A stretch of DNA of 64,000 bases from Prevotella sp. (GTDB lineage: Bacteria; Bacteroidota; Bacteroidia; Bacteroidales; Bacteroidaceae), in NCBI GenBank assembly GCA_015060485.1, contig SUYI01000003.1, positions 1 through 64,000 on the forward strand, given 5' to 3'. Under the pieces are notes generated by a model. The model did not search any database, was not told where the DNA came from, and saw nothing but the letters and a program-made list of their open reading frames with translations. Positions 38,011-47,113 of the stretch are shown in pieces. The translations under genes were made by a program, and so were the position numbers. How positions within the stretch are numbered: the first letter of the stretch is position 1; each line of letters begins with the position of its first letter.

Positions 38011-39666
38011 AACGGGCAAATATACGATGCTTTCTTCCTCGATGCCATCTGCCAGCGCGAGAAGGGAAACAATGATGCGGCTTTCGACTTGCTGCGTCAT
38101 TGCGTGGAACTCGATTCCACCCGTTCGGAGGCTTACTTCTATCTGGCCCAGTATTATCGTGCACTGAAAGACAAGGACCGACATCTCTACTGCATTCAGA
38201 AAGCTTGCTCATTGGAACCGGAGAATGCCACATACCTCGAAACACTGGGCGAGACGTACATCTCACAACGGCAGTATGCTGAAGCAACGGAGGTGATGGA
38301 ACGTCTCTATGAGGTCAACCACGATCGGACGGATGTGTTGGGCATGTTAGTCCAGCTCTACGAGCAACTCGAGGACTACGACCACGCCATTCAGACCTTG
38401 GGCCGATTGGAGGTGGCTGAAGGCAAGAGCGAACGCCTGTCGTATGCCAAGAGTCAGCTGTACACTCAGAAGGGCGACAAGAAGTCGGCCATCAGTGAGA
38501 TGAAGCAGTTGGCCGATCAGTATCCCAACGACCTGAACTATCACTGCCTCTATGCCAACACACTCTATCAGAACAGCCAACAGAAACAGGCCAAGCAAAT
38601 CTATGACGAGATACTTCGTCAGGAACCGGAAAACCGAAATGCGCTGATGGGGTTGCTGGCCTACTATTATGATAATAAGGATTCGGCGCAGACGGAAGTA
38701 TACAGGGAACGGATATTGCTCAACAAAAACTCCACCCAGGAAGACCGCGTGACACTGCTGCGACAGCTGATAGGCGAGAGCGAACAAAAGGGAGGCGACT
38801 CTACCCGTGTGCTGCAATTGTTCCACCGCATACTCGAGATGCCACAACAGGATGCCGATATGGCACTGTTCTGCGCAACATATATGAATCTGAAGAAGAT
38901 GCCGCAAGACAGCATCAAAGTGGTCCTGGAACAGGCGCTCGACATTGCTCCGGATAATGCTGCTGCCCGTCTGCAGCTGGTCAGCTACGCTTGGCAGGCT
39001 GAGGACCACAACCGCGTCATAGCCCTTTGTCGCGATGCCCGTCAGTATAATCCTGACGAGATGGCGTTTTATTATTATCAGGGCATTGCCTACTATCAGA
39101 AAGAACAGTTGGATGATGCGCTGAACGCCTTCCAAAACGGCATCGATGTCATCACCGACCAGAGCGACCCCGCCATAGTCAGCGACTTTTATGCCGTCAT
39201 GGGTGACATCATGCACCAGAAGGGCATGGACAGAGAGGCCTTTGCGGCTTACGACTCCTGTCTGGTATGGAAAGAGGATAACATCGGTTGTCTGAACAAC
39301 TATGCCTACTATCTCAGCGAGCTGGGACGCGAACTGAACAAGGCCGAGCAAATGTCGTACCGCACCATCAAGGCGGAACCGAAGAATGCAACGTACCTCG
39401 ATACCTATGCATGGATCCTGTTCATGCAACAGCGTTACAGCGAGGCCAAGATATATATCGACCAGACCATGCAGTGCGACTCCGATACATCGGCAGTCTT
39501 GCTCGAACATGCTGGTGACATCTACTATCACTGCGGTGATAAGGAAAAAGCAGTAGCCCTCTGGCAACAGGCGCTCGACAGAGCTTCTGAGAAGTCTGAG
39601 ATCAAAGGCGACCGACGACAGGTTCTGATCAGAAAGATAAAACATAAAAAATACCTAAAAGAATGA
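37834..39666 (+). CDS. Secreted TPR-repeat protein with a repeat-derived signal peptide
   Basis: 610 residues, mostly tetratricopeptide repeats (for example [20 protein letters not shown] and [20 protein letters not shown]). The N-terminus is unusual. From the ATG at 37834, overlapping dut by 4 bp, it reads [14 protein letters not shown] hydrophobic stretch [20 protein letters not shown] then ends before QNGQ and acts as signal peptide. Both parts are encoded by the two arms of the mirrored GAAATGAAA/TTTCATTTC element. An internal ATG at 37885 (MKRYGAHLV) is an equally good start. Related Prevotella genes in this position are periplasmic or outer-membrane TPR proteins; the binding partner is unknown. 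Confidence 0.85.
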   Translation: MKEMKGMKEMKEMAFRRMKRYGAHLVPVKQWLNRPAFLHFAFTFLSLLSFPSFPISFAQNGQIYDAFFLDAICQREKGNNDAAFDLLRHCVELDSTRSEAYFYLAQYYRALKDKDRHLYCIQKACSLEPENATYLETLGETYISQRQYAEATEVMERLYEVNHDRTDVLGMLVQLYEQLEDYDHAIQTLGRLEVAEGKSERLSYAKSQLYTQKGDKKSAISEMKQLADQYPNDLNYHCLYANTLYQNSQQKQAKQIYDEILRQEPENRNALMGLLAYYYDNKDSAQTEVYRERILLNKNSTQEDRVTLLRQLIGESEQKGGDSTRVLQLFHRILEMPQQDADMALFCATYMNLKKMPQDSIKVVLEQALDIAPDNAAARLQLVSYAWQAEDHNRVIALCRDARQYNPDEMAFYYYQGIAYYQKEQLDDALNAFQNGIDVITDQSDPAIVSDFYAVMGDIMHQKGMDREAFAAYDSCLVWKEDNIGCLNNYAYYLSELGRELNKAEQMSYRTIKAEPKNATYLDTYAWILFMQQRYSEAKIYIDQTMQCDSDTSAVLLEHAGDIYYHCGDKEKAVALWQQALDRASEKSEIKGDRRQVLIRKIKHKKYLKE

Positions 39667-40520
39667 AAACAGTACGCATTTTGAAGATTGCCGCACTGGC
39701 ACTTCCGTTGACGCTGGCCGTAGCATCTTGCGGCTCACATCGTAAGGCTGTCAAGGAGACTCCCACAGTGGTTAGCACTGACACACTGAAAAAGCAGGCC
39801 TTCTTGCAGAAAGTGAATGACAATGCCCAGCACGCACGCTTCATCACGTCAAAGGTGAAGTTCAGCGTAGAGGTGGGGGCACGTCAGATGACACTCACGG
39901 GTAATCTGAAAATGAAACGCGATGATGTCATCCGACTGCAACTCATGGCCTTTGGCTTTGTGGAGGCAGGACGTCTGGAGTTCACCAAGGAGTATGTCCT
40001 CATCATGGACCGCATCAACAAACTCTATATGAAGGTGCCGTATGCTCAGATGGACTTCTTGCGCAACAGCCAGATTGATTTCTATGTCTTGCAGTCTTTG
40101 TTCTGGAACGAACTCTTCCAGCCTGGCAAGATGAAGGTGACCGACGAGGCGCTGAAGACGTATAGCACGGATATGGGAGCCGACGATGCTATCATCTCCA
40201 TGGAGAGTGGTAAACTGTCGTACCGTTGGCTGGCAGATAAAGAGAACCACCGTGTCAAGATGGCTAACATCCTGTATAACGACAGGTTCCGTGGTAACTA
40301 TCAGCTGAATTGGGACTATGAGGACTTCCAGCAGAACAACCGGAAGTATTTCCCCATGGAGCATAAGATTTCATTCTCTACCCCCGAAAAGGAGGTGAAA
40401 CTGGGCATGACACTCAACTACATGGGTGCCGATGAGAATTGGGAAACACGTACGGAAGTGTCGAGCAAGTACCGTCAGGTTTCTGTCGAGGAAATCCTCC
40501 AGCGCTTCATGTCTCTCTAA
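39663..40520 (+). CDS. DUF4292 lipoprotein
   Basis: 285 residues. The lipoprotein signal ends in TLAVASC, followed by a LolA/LolB-like beta-half-barrel (TLTGNLKMKRDDVIRLQLMA, FGFVEAGRLEFTKEYVLIMD), which matches the Bacteroidetes DUF4292 family. This fold suggests handling of lipids or lipoproteins at the envelope, but no function is established. It overlaps the TPR gene by 4 bp and precedes the EnvC-like gene by 9 bp, an arrangement that is conserved in the phylum as far as I know. Confidence 0.85.
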   Translation: MKTVRILKIAALALPLTLAVASCGSHRKAVKETPTVVSTDTLKKQAFLQKVNDNAQHARFITSKVKFSVEVGARQMTLTGNLKMKRDDVIRLQLMAFGFVEAGRLEFTKEYVLIMDRINKLYMKVPYAQMDFLRNSQIDFYVLQSLFWNELFQPGKMKVTDEALKTYSTDMGADDAIISMESGKLSYRWLADKENHRVKMANILYNDRFRGNYQLNWDYEDFQQNNRKYFPMEHKISFSTPEKEVKLGMTLNYMGADENWETRTEVSSKYRQVSVEEILQRFMSL

Positions 40521-40529
40521 ACCCTTTGG

Positions 40530-42125
40530 ATGAAGCGGATAGGCGTCATAATCCTGTTGTTGGCCTTTACCCTGGCTCCTTATGCGCAGAAAAAAGCTGC
40601 ATCTAAGAAGCCGGCGGCTAAGAAGACGGCCGTGACCCAAACTAAAAAGTCTGGGAAGTCCGGTAAATCCGGCAAATCTGGTAAATCGGGCAAAACGGCC
40701 GCTCCCCAACCTACCGTCAAGTCCCTACAGAATCAGCGCCAGAAGATTCAGAAAGAAATCAAAAAACAGGAAACTCTCCTTCGTAACAACGAGAAGGATG
40801 TCAAGAAACGCCTGCAGAATCTGATGGTGCTTAACACTGAGATTGAGGGCAAGCGCCGTACCATTGATACCATCCGTAAGGACATCTCTCATCTCGATGT
40901 GGAGATCGAGATGCTGATGACCCAGCTGGAAGAATTGCAGGACGAGCTGAACGAGCGTAAGGCGAACTATGTCAAGTCCATGCGCTATATGCACCGTAAC
41001 CGTTCTGTACAGAGTCAGATGATGTTCATCTTCAGTGCCGACAACCTCACACAGATGTTCCGCCGCATGCGTTTTATGCGTGAGTATGCTAACTACCAGC
41101 GAGCACAGGGTGAAGAGGTGAAGGACAAGCAGGAGGAAGTTAATCTGAAGTTCCAGTCGCTGAATGTCGCTCAGGAACATAAGCGTGAACTGCTCACCAA
41201 GGGTGAACAGGAACAACGTTCGCTCGAGGGCAAGCAGACGGAACAGCAGAATGTCGTCAATACCCTGAAGAAGGAACAGAAGACCATTCAGAACATCATT
41301 GCCCAACAGAAAAAAAAGGATGCTGCCCTGAATGCTCAGATCGACCGTTTGATTGCCGAGGAGGTGGCTCGCCAGAAGGCGCGTGCTGCTGCAGAGGCGA
41401 AACGGCGTGCCGAGGCTGAGGCTGCCAAGAAACGTGCTGCCGAACTGGCTCGTAAGAAGGCTGCTGCGGAGGCTGCCGCCCGCGAGAATGCCCGTCGTAT
41501 AGCCGAAGCCAAGGCCAAGGAGGAAAAGGCCAAGCGCGAAGCCCTGGCGGCTAAGAACAAAAAAGAACGCGAGGCCGCTGAGCGTAGGGCTCGTGAGGCC
41601 GAACAGCGACGTCTGGAAGCTGAACGCAAGGCGGAAGCCGAGAATCGGGAGCATGCCAAAGCTGTCGCTTCGGCCCGCAAGGAAGCTGACGATGCCTTGA
41701 AAGTGCCTACCGAGGATATGCGTATCAGTGGCAATTTCGAGAGCAACCGCGGACGACTGCCCATCCCTATTACCGGACCCTATCGCATTGTCAGCCATTA
41801 CGGACAGTATAATGTAGAAGGGCTGCATGGAGTGACACTCGACAACAAGGGTGTCAACATCCGTGGTGAGGCAGGGGCCCAGGCTCGTAGCATCTTCGAT
41901 GGTGAAGTCAGTGCGGTGTTCAGCTTCGGAGGCACCATGGTGGTCATGGTGCGTCACGGCAGCTACATCTCCGTGTATTGCAACCTGGCCAGCGTCAATG
42001 TGCACCGTGGCCAGAAGGTGTCCATACGACAGGCCTTAGGTCGGGTAGGACAGGATAACATCCTCCAGTTCCAGCTCCGCCGCGAAACCACCAAACTGAA
42101 TCCTGAATCCTGGCTGGGAAGATAA
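40530..42125 (+). CDS. EnvC-like murein hydrolase activator (degenerate M23/LytM)
   Basis: 531 residues: a signal peptide (KRIGVIILLLAFTLAPYAQ), a low-complexity stretch with repeated GKS residues (about 45-55), a long coiled coil (about 65-280), an Ala/Arg/Lys-rich helical region (about 285-390), and a C-terminal LytM domain from about 410. The zinc ligands of active M23 peptidases are not kept: the usual HxGxD is LHGVTLDNKGVNI and the usual YAHL is YCNL. It therefore fits the EnvC group, which activates amidases at division rather than cutting peptidoglycan. It ends the dut-TPR-DUF4292 operon. Confidence 0.88.
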   Translation: MKRIGVIILLLAFTLAPYAQKKAASKKPAAKKTAVTQTKKSGKSGKSGKSGKSGKTAAPQPTVKSLQNQRQKIQKEIKKQETLLRNNEKDVKKRLQNLMVLNTEIEGKRRTIDTIRKDISHLDVEIEMLMTQLEELQDELNERKANYVKSMRYMHRNRSVQSQMMFIFSADNLTQMFRRMRFMREYANYQRAQGEEVKDKQEEVNLKFQSLNVAQEHKRELLTKGEQEQRSLEGKQTEQQNVVNTLKKEQKTIQNIIAQQKKKDAALNAQIDRLIAEEVARQKARAAAEAKRRAEAEAAKKRAAELARKKAAAEAAARENARRIAEAKAKEEKAKREALAAKNKKEREAAERRAREAEQRRLEAERKAEAENREHAKAVASARKEADDALKVPTEDMRISGNFESNRGRLPIPITGPYRIVSHYGQYNVEGLHGVTLDNKGVNIRGEAGAQARSIFDGEVSAVFSFGGTMVVMVRHGSYISVYCNLASVNVHRGQKVSIRQALGRVGQDNILQFQLRRETTKLNPESWLGR

Positions 42126-42136
42126 GGCGCCTTGCG

Positions 42137-42328
42137 CCAAATGAGAAATGGGGAATGAAAGAAATGAGAAATGTAAATGAAGAAATGTTTAAATGACATT
42201 GGCGGCATCATTCCTTCATTTCTACATTTTCATTTCTTTCATTTCTTTCATTTCTTTCATTTCTTTCATTTCCTTCATTCCTTTCATTTCTTTCATTTCT
42301 TTCATTCCTTTCATTCCTCATTTATCAA
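42137..42328. repeat. Mirrored repeat element C
   Basis: It opens with CCAAATGAGAAATG and GAAATGAAAG-type words (42137-42195), has a short spacer, and closes with about a dozen CATTTCTTT words (42209-42320) ending CTCATTTA. It lies between the convergent EnvC-like and M20 genes. As RNA it would form a long AU-rich hairpin, so it may terminate both transcripts. The right arm runs to the very end of the M20 gene. Confidence 0.75.
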
Positions 42329-43366
42329 CGTAACGTACGTTGATATCGCCTTCTCTATCTCGCTGATGCAGATGTACTCATCGGCAGTATGACTGCGTGC
42401 ACTGTCGCCAGGACCTAACTTCATCGAGAGGAAGGGCATCAGAGCCTGATCGCTCAGCGTGGGCGAACCAAAGGGCATCATACCCATCTTCATGCTTTTC
42501 TGCACGAGGGGATGACCTACAGGGATGTGTGACGACGACAGGCGGAACGAACGGGCCTTCAACTCACACTTCTTCATGTGTTTCTGCAGGAAAGCGAACA
42601 GGTATTCGTTTTGGTAGTATTCGTTGGTCCGGACGTCAATCACAAAGCGACACTCGTCGGGAACGACATTATGCTGTGTGCCGCTGTTCAACACCGTGAC
42701 GGTCATCTTCGTATAACCCAGCAGCATACTCTTTTTCTTAAAACGGTAGTCGCGCAACCATACCAGGTCGTCCAGCGCTTCATAGATGGCATTGACTCCT
42801 TCCTCACGTGCCGCATGACCGCTCTTGCCGTAGGCCACACCATCAATGACCATCAGACCCTTCTCGGCAATGGCGGGCTGCATACCGGTGGGCTCGCCAA
42901 CAATAGCCACGTCAATCTTGGGCAGTTCGGGAAGGGCTAACACAAAACCGCCTGCTCCGCTCACTTCTTCCTCACACGACGCCAGAAACACCAGATTGTA
43001 CTGCGTGGTTTTGCCACGCAGCAATCGATAGGCCTGCAACAGACTCACCAAACCACCGCCACAGTCGTTGGCACCAAGTCCATACAACCGGTCACCCTCC
43101 ACCGTGGGGGTAAACGGGTCGCGTGTCCAGGTACTTACGGGCTTCACGGTGTCGATGTGGGCGTTCAGCAGCAGCGTCGGCTTCTCGGGATCCAATGCCT
43201 CACATACTAAAACATTGTTGCCGATACGTCGTGCAGGTAATCCGCAGTTCTCGATGAAATCGGCCAAAATGTCTGCTGCAGCACGTTCTTCGCGGCTCAC
43301 GGAAGGCGTTGCTATCAGTCTTTTTAGCAACTCAACGGCTTCAATGGTATAGTCTTTTATATCCAT
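42311..43366 (-). CDS. argE: M20-family deacylase, probably acetylornithine deacetylase
   Basis: 351 residues. Metal-binding and catalytic motifs of M20 enzymes are present: LLLNAHIDTVKP (His and Asp), LGANDCGGGL (bridging Asp), ASCEEEVSG (catalytic Glu pair) and VGEPTGMQPAIAEKG. In Bacteroidetes this shorter form acts in arginine synthesis on N-acetylornithine or on acylated citrulline-type intermediates; I cannot tell which substrate from sequence alone. It is transcribed alone, divergently from the acyl-CoA ligase, with its own -7 box. Confidence 0.85.
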   Translation of the reverse strand: MDIKDYTIEAVELLKRLIATPSVSREERAAADILADFIENCGLPARRIGNNVLVCEALDPEKPTLLLNAHIDTVKPVSTWTRDPFTPTVEGDRLYGLGANDCGGGLVSLLQAYRLLRGKTTQYNLVFLASCEEEVSGAGGFVLALPELPKIDVAIVGEPTGMQPAIAEKGLMVIDGVAYGKSGHAAREEGVNAIYEALDDLVWLRDYRFKKKSMLLGYTKMTVTVLNSGTQHNVVPDECRFVIDVRTNEYYQNEYLFAFLQKHMKKCELKARSFRLSSSHIPVGHPLVQKSMKMGMMPFGSPTLSDQALMPFLSMKLGPGDSARSHTADEYICISEIEKAISTYVTLINEE

Positions 43367-43385
43367 AATATTTTGTATTTATGGG

Positions 43386-43393
43386 CAAAGTTA
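43386..43393 (-). promoter_or_regulatory. -7 box of the M20 deacylase gene
   Basis: TAACTTTG on the minus strand followed by C, 19 bp before the ATG at 43366. Confidence 0.6.
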
Positions 43394-43437
43394 CGAAAAA
43401 GTTTGGAGTTTATCGCTCATAATTCATATTTTATTTG

Positions 43438-43445
43438 TAATTTTG
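43438..43445 (+). promoter_or_regulatory. -7 box of the acyl-CoA ligase gene
   Basis: TAATTTTG followed by C, 20 bp before the ATG at 43466. Confidence 0.6.
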
Positions 43446-43465
43446 CACCTAATTAATAATAGAAG

Positions 43466-45280
43466 ATGTTTATGCAGACGAATTTACACATGTCAGTGCT
43501 GGTGCACGAACAGGCTAAGAAGTATGGTGACCGAGAGATGCTGATCTATCAGGATTTCGGTGGTAAGGAATGGAAGTCGCTGTCCTGGAATCAGGTGTCT
43601 CAGACCGTCAAGCAGGTGTCTAACGCCTTGCTGAATCTGGGTGTGAAGGTACAGGAGAATATCGGTATCTTCTCGCAGAATTCGGTGCAGTATATCGAGT
43701 GTGACTTCGCTGCATGGGGCATACGTGCAGTAACGATCCCGTTCTATGCTACCAGCTCGGAACAGCAGATCCAGTTTATGGTTAACGATGCAAAGATACG
43801 TTATCTTTTCGTCGGTGAACAGGACCAGTATGACAAGGCACGGCGCATCTTCTCGCTGTGTCCTACGTTGGAGCGTATCATCGTTTTCGATTCCATGGTG
43901 CACATCTCTACACACGATCCTAATGCGGTCTATTTCAGTGACTTCCTGAAATTGGGCGAGAACCTGCCGCGGCAGACAGAAGTAGAGAAACTGCAACAGG
44001 AAGCTACCAATGATGACATCGCCAACATCCTCTATACCAGCGGTACGACGGGCGACTCGAAAGGTGTCATCCTGACGCACGGACAGTTCAACGCCGCCAT
44101 AGTGGCCAACAGCAAGTGTGTGCCTGTCAACGAAGACGACCGCATCATGAACTTCCTGCCTTACACGCATATCTTTGAGCGTGGCTGGGCCATTCTGTGT
44201 TTGTATGCCGGAGCACGCATGATTGTCAACACGCATCCGCAAGAGGTACAGCAGTCTATGCGTGACACACATCCTACCTGTATGTCAGCCGTTCCCCGCT
44301 TCTGGGAGAAGGTCTATATGGGGGTGATGGACAAGATAGAGCACTCCAGTGCTGTCCAGCGCAAACTGTTCCTGCATGCACTCAGCGTAGGCCGCCGTCA
44401 TAACATCGAGTATCTCAGCAAGGGCAAGAAACCGCCTGTGGCACTCCACTTGGAATACGAGATGCTGAACCGTACCGTATTCTCGCTGGTACGTAAGGAG
44501 CTGGGACTCGAAAATGCCCATTTCTTCCCCACAGCAGGTGCTGCCGTGTCGGCCCATGTCGAGGAATTCGTCCATTCCATCGGAATAAACATGATTGTGG
44601 GATATGGTCTGACGGAATCGTTGGCTACTGTGTCGTGTAACCACCTGGGCAAGCCTTATACGGTCGGATCGGTGGGCATCCCCATCGAGGGTATCGACAT
44701 CAAGGTCAGCGAGGAGGGCGAAATCTTGCTGAAGGGCCAGACAATTTCTATTGGCTACTACAACCGCGAGGACCTCACCAAACAGGCCTTTACCGACGAT
44801 GGCTATTTCCGTACGGGAGATGCCGGCTATCTGAAGGATGGCGAACTGTTCCTCACCGAGCGTATCAAGGACCTCTTCAAGACGTCCAATGGTAAGTATA
44901 TCGCTCCCCAGATGATTGAGTCGAAACTGCTGGTCGACAAGTTTATCGACCAGATTGCTGTCATTGCCGACGAGCGTAAATTCGTCTCAGCGCTCATCAT
45001 CCCCGTTTACTCGCTACTCGAGGAATATGCCCGCAACCACAACATTTCATTTAAGACCCGTGAGGACCTGTGTGCCGATCCTGACATCATACAGATGATG
45101 AAGGAACGCATCGACACCCTCCAGCAGCAGCTGGCACACTACGAACAGGTGAAGCGCTTCACCCTGCTGCCCCACCACCTCTCCATGGAGAAAGGTGAAC
45201 TGACCAATACGCTCAAAATCCGCCGCCGCGTACTCAACGAAAACTATAAGGAACAAATCGAGAAAATGTATCTCGATTAG
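43466..45280 (+). CDS. Long-chain fatty acid-CoA ligase (AMP-binding)
   Basis: 604 residues of the ANL superfamily. The P-loop LYTSGTTGDSKGVILTH, the adenine region GYGLTES, and the hinge FRTGDAGYLKDGELFLTERIKD followed by LFKTSNGKYIAPQMIES are all intact, including the catalytic Lys in the NGKYI segment. It activates fatty acids to acyl-CoA through an acyl-AMP intermediate; length and motifs fit the long-chain (FadD/ACSL-like) group with no signal peptide. It is preceded by its own -7 box and followed by repeat element D before prfB. Confidence 0.92.
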   Translation: MFMQTNLHMSVLVHEQAKKYGDREMLIYQDFGGKEWKSLSWNQVSQTVKQVSNALLNLGVKVQENIGIFSQNSVQYIECDFAAWGIRAVTIPFYATSSEQQIQFMVNDAKIRYLFVGEQDQYDKARRIFSLCPTLERIIVFDSMVHISTHDPNAVYFSDFLKLGENLPRQTEVEKLQQEATNDDIANILYTSGTTGDSKGVILTHGQFNAAIVANSKCVPVNEDDRIMNFLPYTHIFERGWAILCLYAGARMIVNTHPQEVQQSMRDTHPTCMSAVPRFWEKVYMGVMDKIEHSSAVQRKLFLHALSVGRRHNIEYLSKGKKPPVALHLEYEMLNRTVFSLVRKELGLENAHFFPTAGAAVSAHVEEFVHSIGINMIVGYGLTESLATVSCNHLGKPYTVGSVGIPIEGIDIKVSEEGEILLKGQTISIGYYNREDLTKQAFTDDGYFRTGDAGYLKDGELFLTERIKDLFKTSNGKYIAPQMIESKLLVDKFIDQIAVIADERKFVSALIIPVYSLLEEYARNHNISFKTREDLCADPDIIQMMKERIDTLQQQLAHYEQVKRFTLLPHHLSMEKGELTNTLKIRRRVLNENYKEQIEKMYLD

Positions 45281-45283
45281 TTC

Positions 45284-45490
45284 CAAATGAGAAATGAAAG
45301 AAATGAACGGAATGAAAGAAATGTAAATGAAGAGATTATTAATATATTAACAATAACACGAACGACAAGAGAAAACATGAAGAAGCAATGAAAACAAAGA
45401 AAGCAATGATCGAAATGGTAGGACGGCATTTCTTCATTTCTTCATTTACATTTCTTTCATTTCATTCATTTCCTTCATTTCTCATTTAAA
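45284..45490. repeat. Mirrored repeat element D
   Basis: It opens CCAAATGAGAAATGAAAG and closes TTTCTCATTTA. The middle contains AACAATAACACGA, a word also found in element E. The prfB start codon follows 7 bp after the right end. Confidence 0.75.
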
Positions 45491-45496
45491 AAAGAT

Positions 45497-46618
45497 ATGA
45501 TAACACAAGATCAACTGAAAGACGTTCTGGATCGTGCGGATAAGTTGAAGCACTACCTGAAAATCGACCAGAAGCAGATGGAGTACGAGGAAGAGGATCT
45601 CCGTACGCAGGCACCGGATTTTTGGGAGGACCAGAAGCGTGCTGAGGAACAGATGAAGAAGGTGAAGGCCATCAAGAAGTGGCTCGACGGCTACCAGGCC
45701 GTACGTACTGCTGCCGATGAACTGCAGCTGGCCTTCGATTTCTATAAAGAGGAAATGGTTACCGAAGCCGAGGTCGACCATAACTATCAGACCGCTATCG
45801 GCTTGATAGAGGAACTGGAACTCAAAAACATGCTCCGCCAGAAGGAGGACCCGATGGATGCGGTGCTCAAAATCAACTCTGGTGCCGGCGGTACCGAGGC
45901 ACAGGACTGGGCACAGATGCTGATGCGTATGTACCAGCGCTGGGCCGAGGCACACGACTACAAGGTGTCTATCGCCAACCTGCAGGATGGCGACGAGGCG
46001 GGCATCAAGAGTGTCACCATGCAGATCGAGGGTGGCGAGTTTGCCTACGGCTACCTGAAAAGCGAAAACGGCGTCCATCGTTTGGTGCGTGTGTCGCCGT
46101 ATAATGCGCAGGGTAAGCGTATGACGTCGTTTGCCTCTGTATTTGTCTCACCGCTGGTCGACGATACCATCGAGGTGTATGTCGACCCCGCCAAGCTCTC
46201 TTGGGATACCTTCCGCAGCTCGGGTGCCGGCGGACAGAACGTCAACAAGGTGGAGTCGGGTGTCCGACTGCGCTATTGGTATACCGACCCGGATACAGGC
46301 GAAGAGGAGGAAATCCTCATTGAGAATACGGAGACGCGCGACCAACCCAAAAACAAGGAGCGTGCCATGGCCCTGCTCCGCTCGCAACTCTACGACCGTG
46401 CCATGCAGAAACGCCTCGAGGCTCAGGCCAAGATTGAGGCCGGCAAGAAGAAGATAGAATGGGGCAGCCAGATTCGTTCCTACGTCTTCGACGACCGCCG
46501 TGTCAAGGACCACCGCACCAACTACCAGACATCCGATGTCGATGGCGTCATGGATGGCAAAATCGACGATTTCATCAAGGCATACCTCATGGAATTTCCT
46601 TCGTCTGATGACGAATGA
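45497..46618 (+). CDS. prfB: Peptide chain release factor 2
   Basis: 373 residues. The peptidyl-hydrolysis motif is GGQ in SSGAGGQNVNKVESG, and the stop-codon recognition segment reads VRVSPYNAQGKRMTSFASV, i.e. SPY where Escherichia coli has SPF; I believe this is usual in Bacteroidales. It recognises UGA and UAA. The reading frame is continuous where many bacteria have the programmed UGA frameshift (after LKHYL at about residue 24), so autoregulation by frameshifting is absent. The gene is bounded on both sides by mirrored repeat elements. Confidence 0.97.
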   Translation: MITQDQLKDVLDRADKLKHYLKIDQKQMEYEEEDLRTQAPDFWEDQKRAEEQMKKVKAIKKWLDGYQAVRTAADELQLAFDFYKEEMVTEAEVDHNYQTAIGLIEELELKNMLRQKEDPMDAVLKINSGAGGTEAQDWAQMLMRMYQRWAEAHDYKVSIANLQDGDEAGIKSVTMQIEGGEFAYGYLKSENGVHRLVRVSPYNAQGKRMTSFASVFVSPLVDDTIEVYVDPAKLSWDTFRSSGAGGQNVNKVESGVRLRYWYTDPDTGEEEEILIENTETRDQPKNKERAMALLRSQLYDRAMQKRLEAQAKIEAGKKKIEWGSQIRSYVFDDRRVKDHRTNYQTSDVDGVMDGKIDDFIKAYLMEFPSSDDE

Positions 46619-46621
46619 AAT

Positions 46622-46787
46622 TCCAAATGAAAGAAATGAAAGTAATGAAAGAAATGAAAGTAATGAAACGAATGAAATAATAATGAATTAAACAATAACA
46701 CGAGAAATTGAATAGGATGAACCGTGGGAATGCATTTCTACATTTGCATTTCTCATTTCTTTCATTCCTTTCATTTCTCATTTAAAG
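46622..46787. repeat. Mirrored repeat element E
   Basis: It opens CCAAATGAAAGAAATG directly after the prfB stop, shares AACAATAACACGAGA-like sequence with element D in the middle, and closes TTTCTCATTTAAAG 11 bp before the small membrane protein ATG. Confidence 0.75.
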
Positions 46788-46797
46788 ACAAAGTATT

Positions 46798-46941
46798 ATG
46801 AGCAAGAAAGTAAATGCAAAACGTGAAGCTTACGCTAAGAAACAGGAAGAACAAGGTAAGAAAGTCGTTACATGGATTTTTGGCGGACTCATCATCCTCG
46901 CCATTATCTATCTGATTTGGACCTTCACCATGATGGCGTAA
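46798..46941 (+). CDS. 47-residue single-pass membrane protein
   Basis: A small gene with ATG at 46798 and TAA at 46939-46941. The N-terminal half is charged (SKKVNAKREAYAKKQEEQGK) and the C-terminal half is one membrane helix (VVTWIFGGLIILAIIYLIWT) ending FTMMA. The positive N-terminus should stay in the cytoplasm. I do not know a function. The codon pattern is clean, and it has its own space between two repeat elements downstream of prfB, so I think it is real. It might be a small accessory protein of a membrane complex. Confidence 0.75.
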   Translation: MSKKVNAKREAYAKKQEEQGKKVVTWIFGGLIILAIIYLIWTFTMMA

Positions 46942-46966
46942 GAAGGCGACAAAGTCGACCTTGTCG

Positions 46967-47108
46967 CCAAATGAGGAATGAAAGAAATGAAAGATATGAA
47001 AGGAATGATGCCGCTGTTTATGCTGCCAATGTCCCTGTGTGGATTGACATTTCTTCATTTCCATTTCTTTCATTTCTTTCATTTCATTCATTTCTTTCAT
47101 TTAAAACT
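46967..47108. repeat. Mirrored repeat element F
   Basis: It opens CCAAATGAGGAATGAAAG and closes TTTCTTTCATTTAAAAC, with a short unique middle. It fills the gap between the small membrane protein and the CYTH gene. Confidence 0.75.
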
Positions 47109-47113
47109 GTTTT

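Noticed and set aside
38347..39645. 432-codon open frame on the minus strand inside the TPR gene
   Set aside because: Antisense shadow of a gene with clear TPR periodicity and a normal operon position.
40725..42005. 426-codon open frame on the minus strand inside the EnvC-like gene
   Set aside because: The Leu-rich product mirrors the Lys/Glu/Gln coiled coil on the opposite strand.
45497..45600. Programmed frameshift in prfB
   Set aside because: The frame is continuous through the position where the UGA frameshift site normally lies; there is no in-frame stop to bypass.
42137..47108. CRISPR array in the GAAATGAAA/TTTCATTTC regions
   Set aside because: The words are degenerate, only 7-10 bp long, mirrored, and not separated by spacers of constant length.
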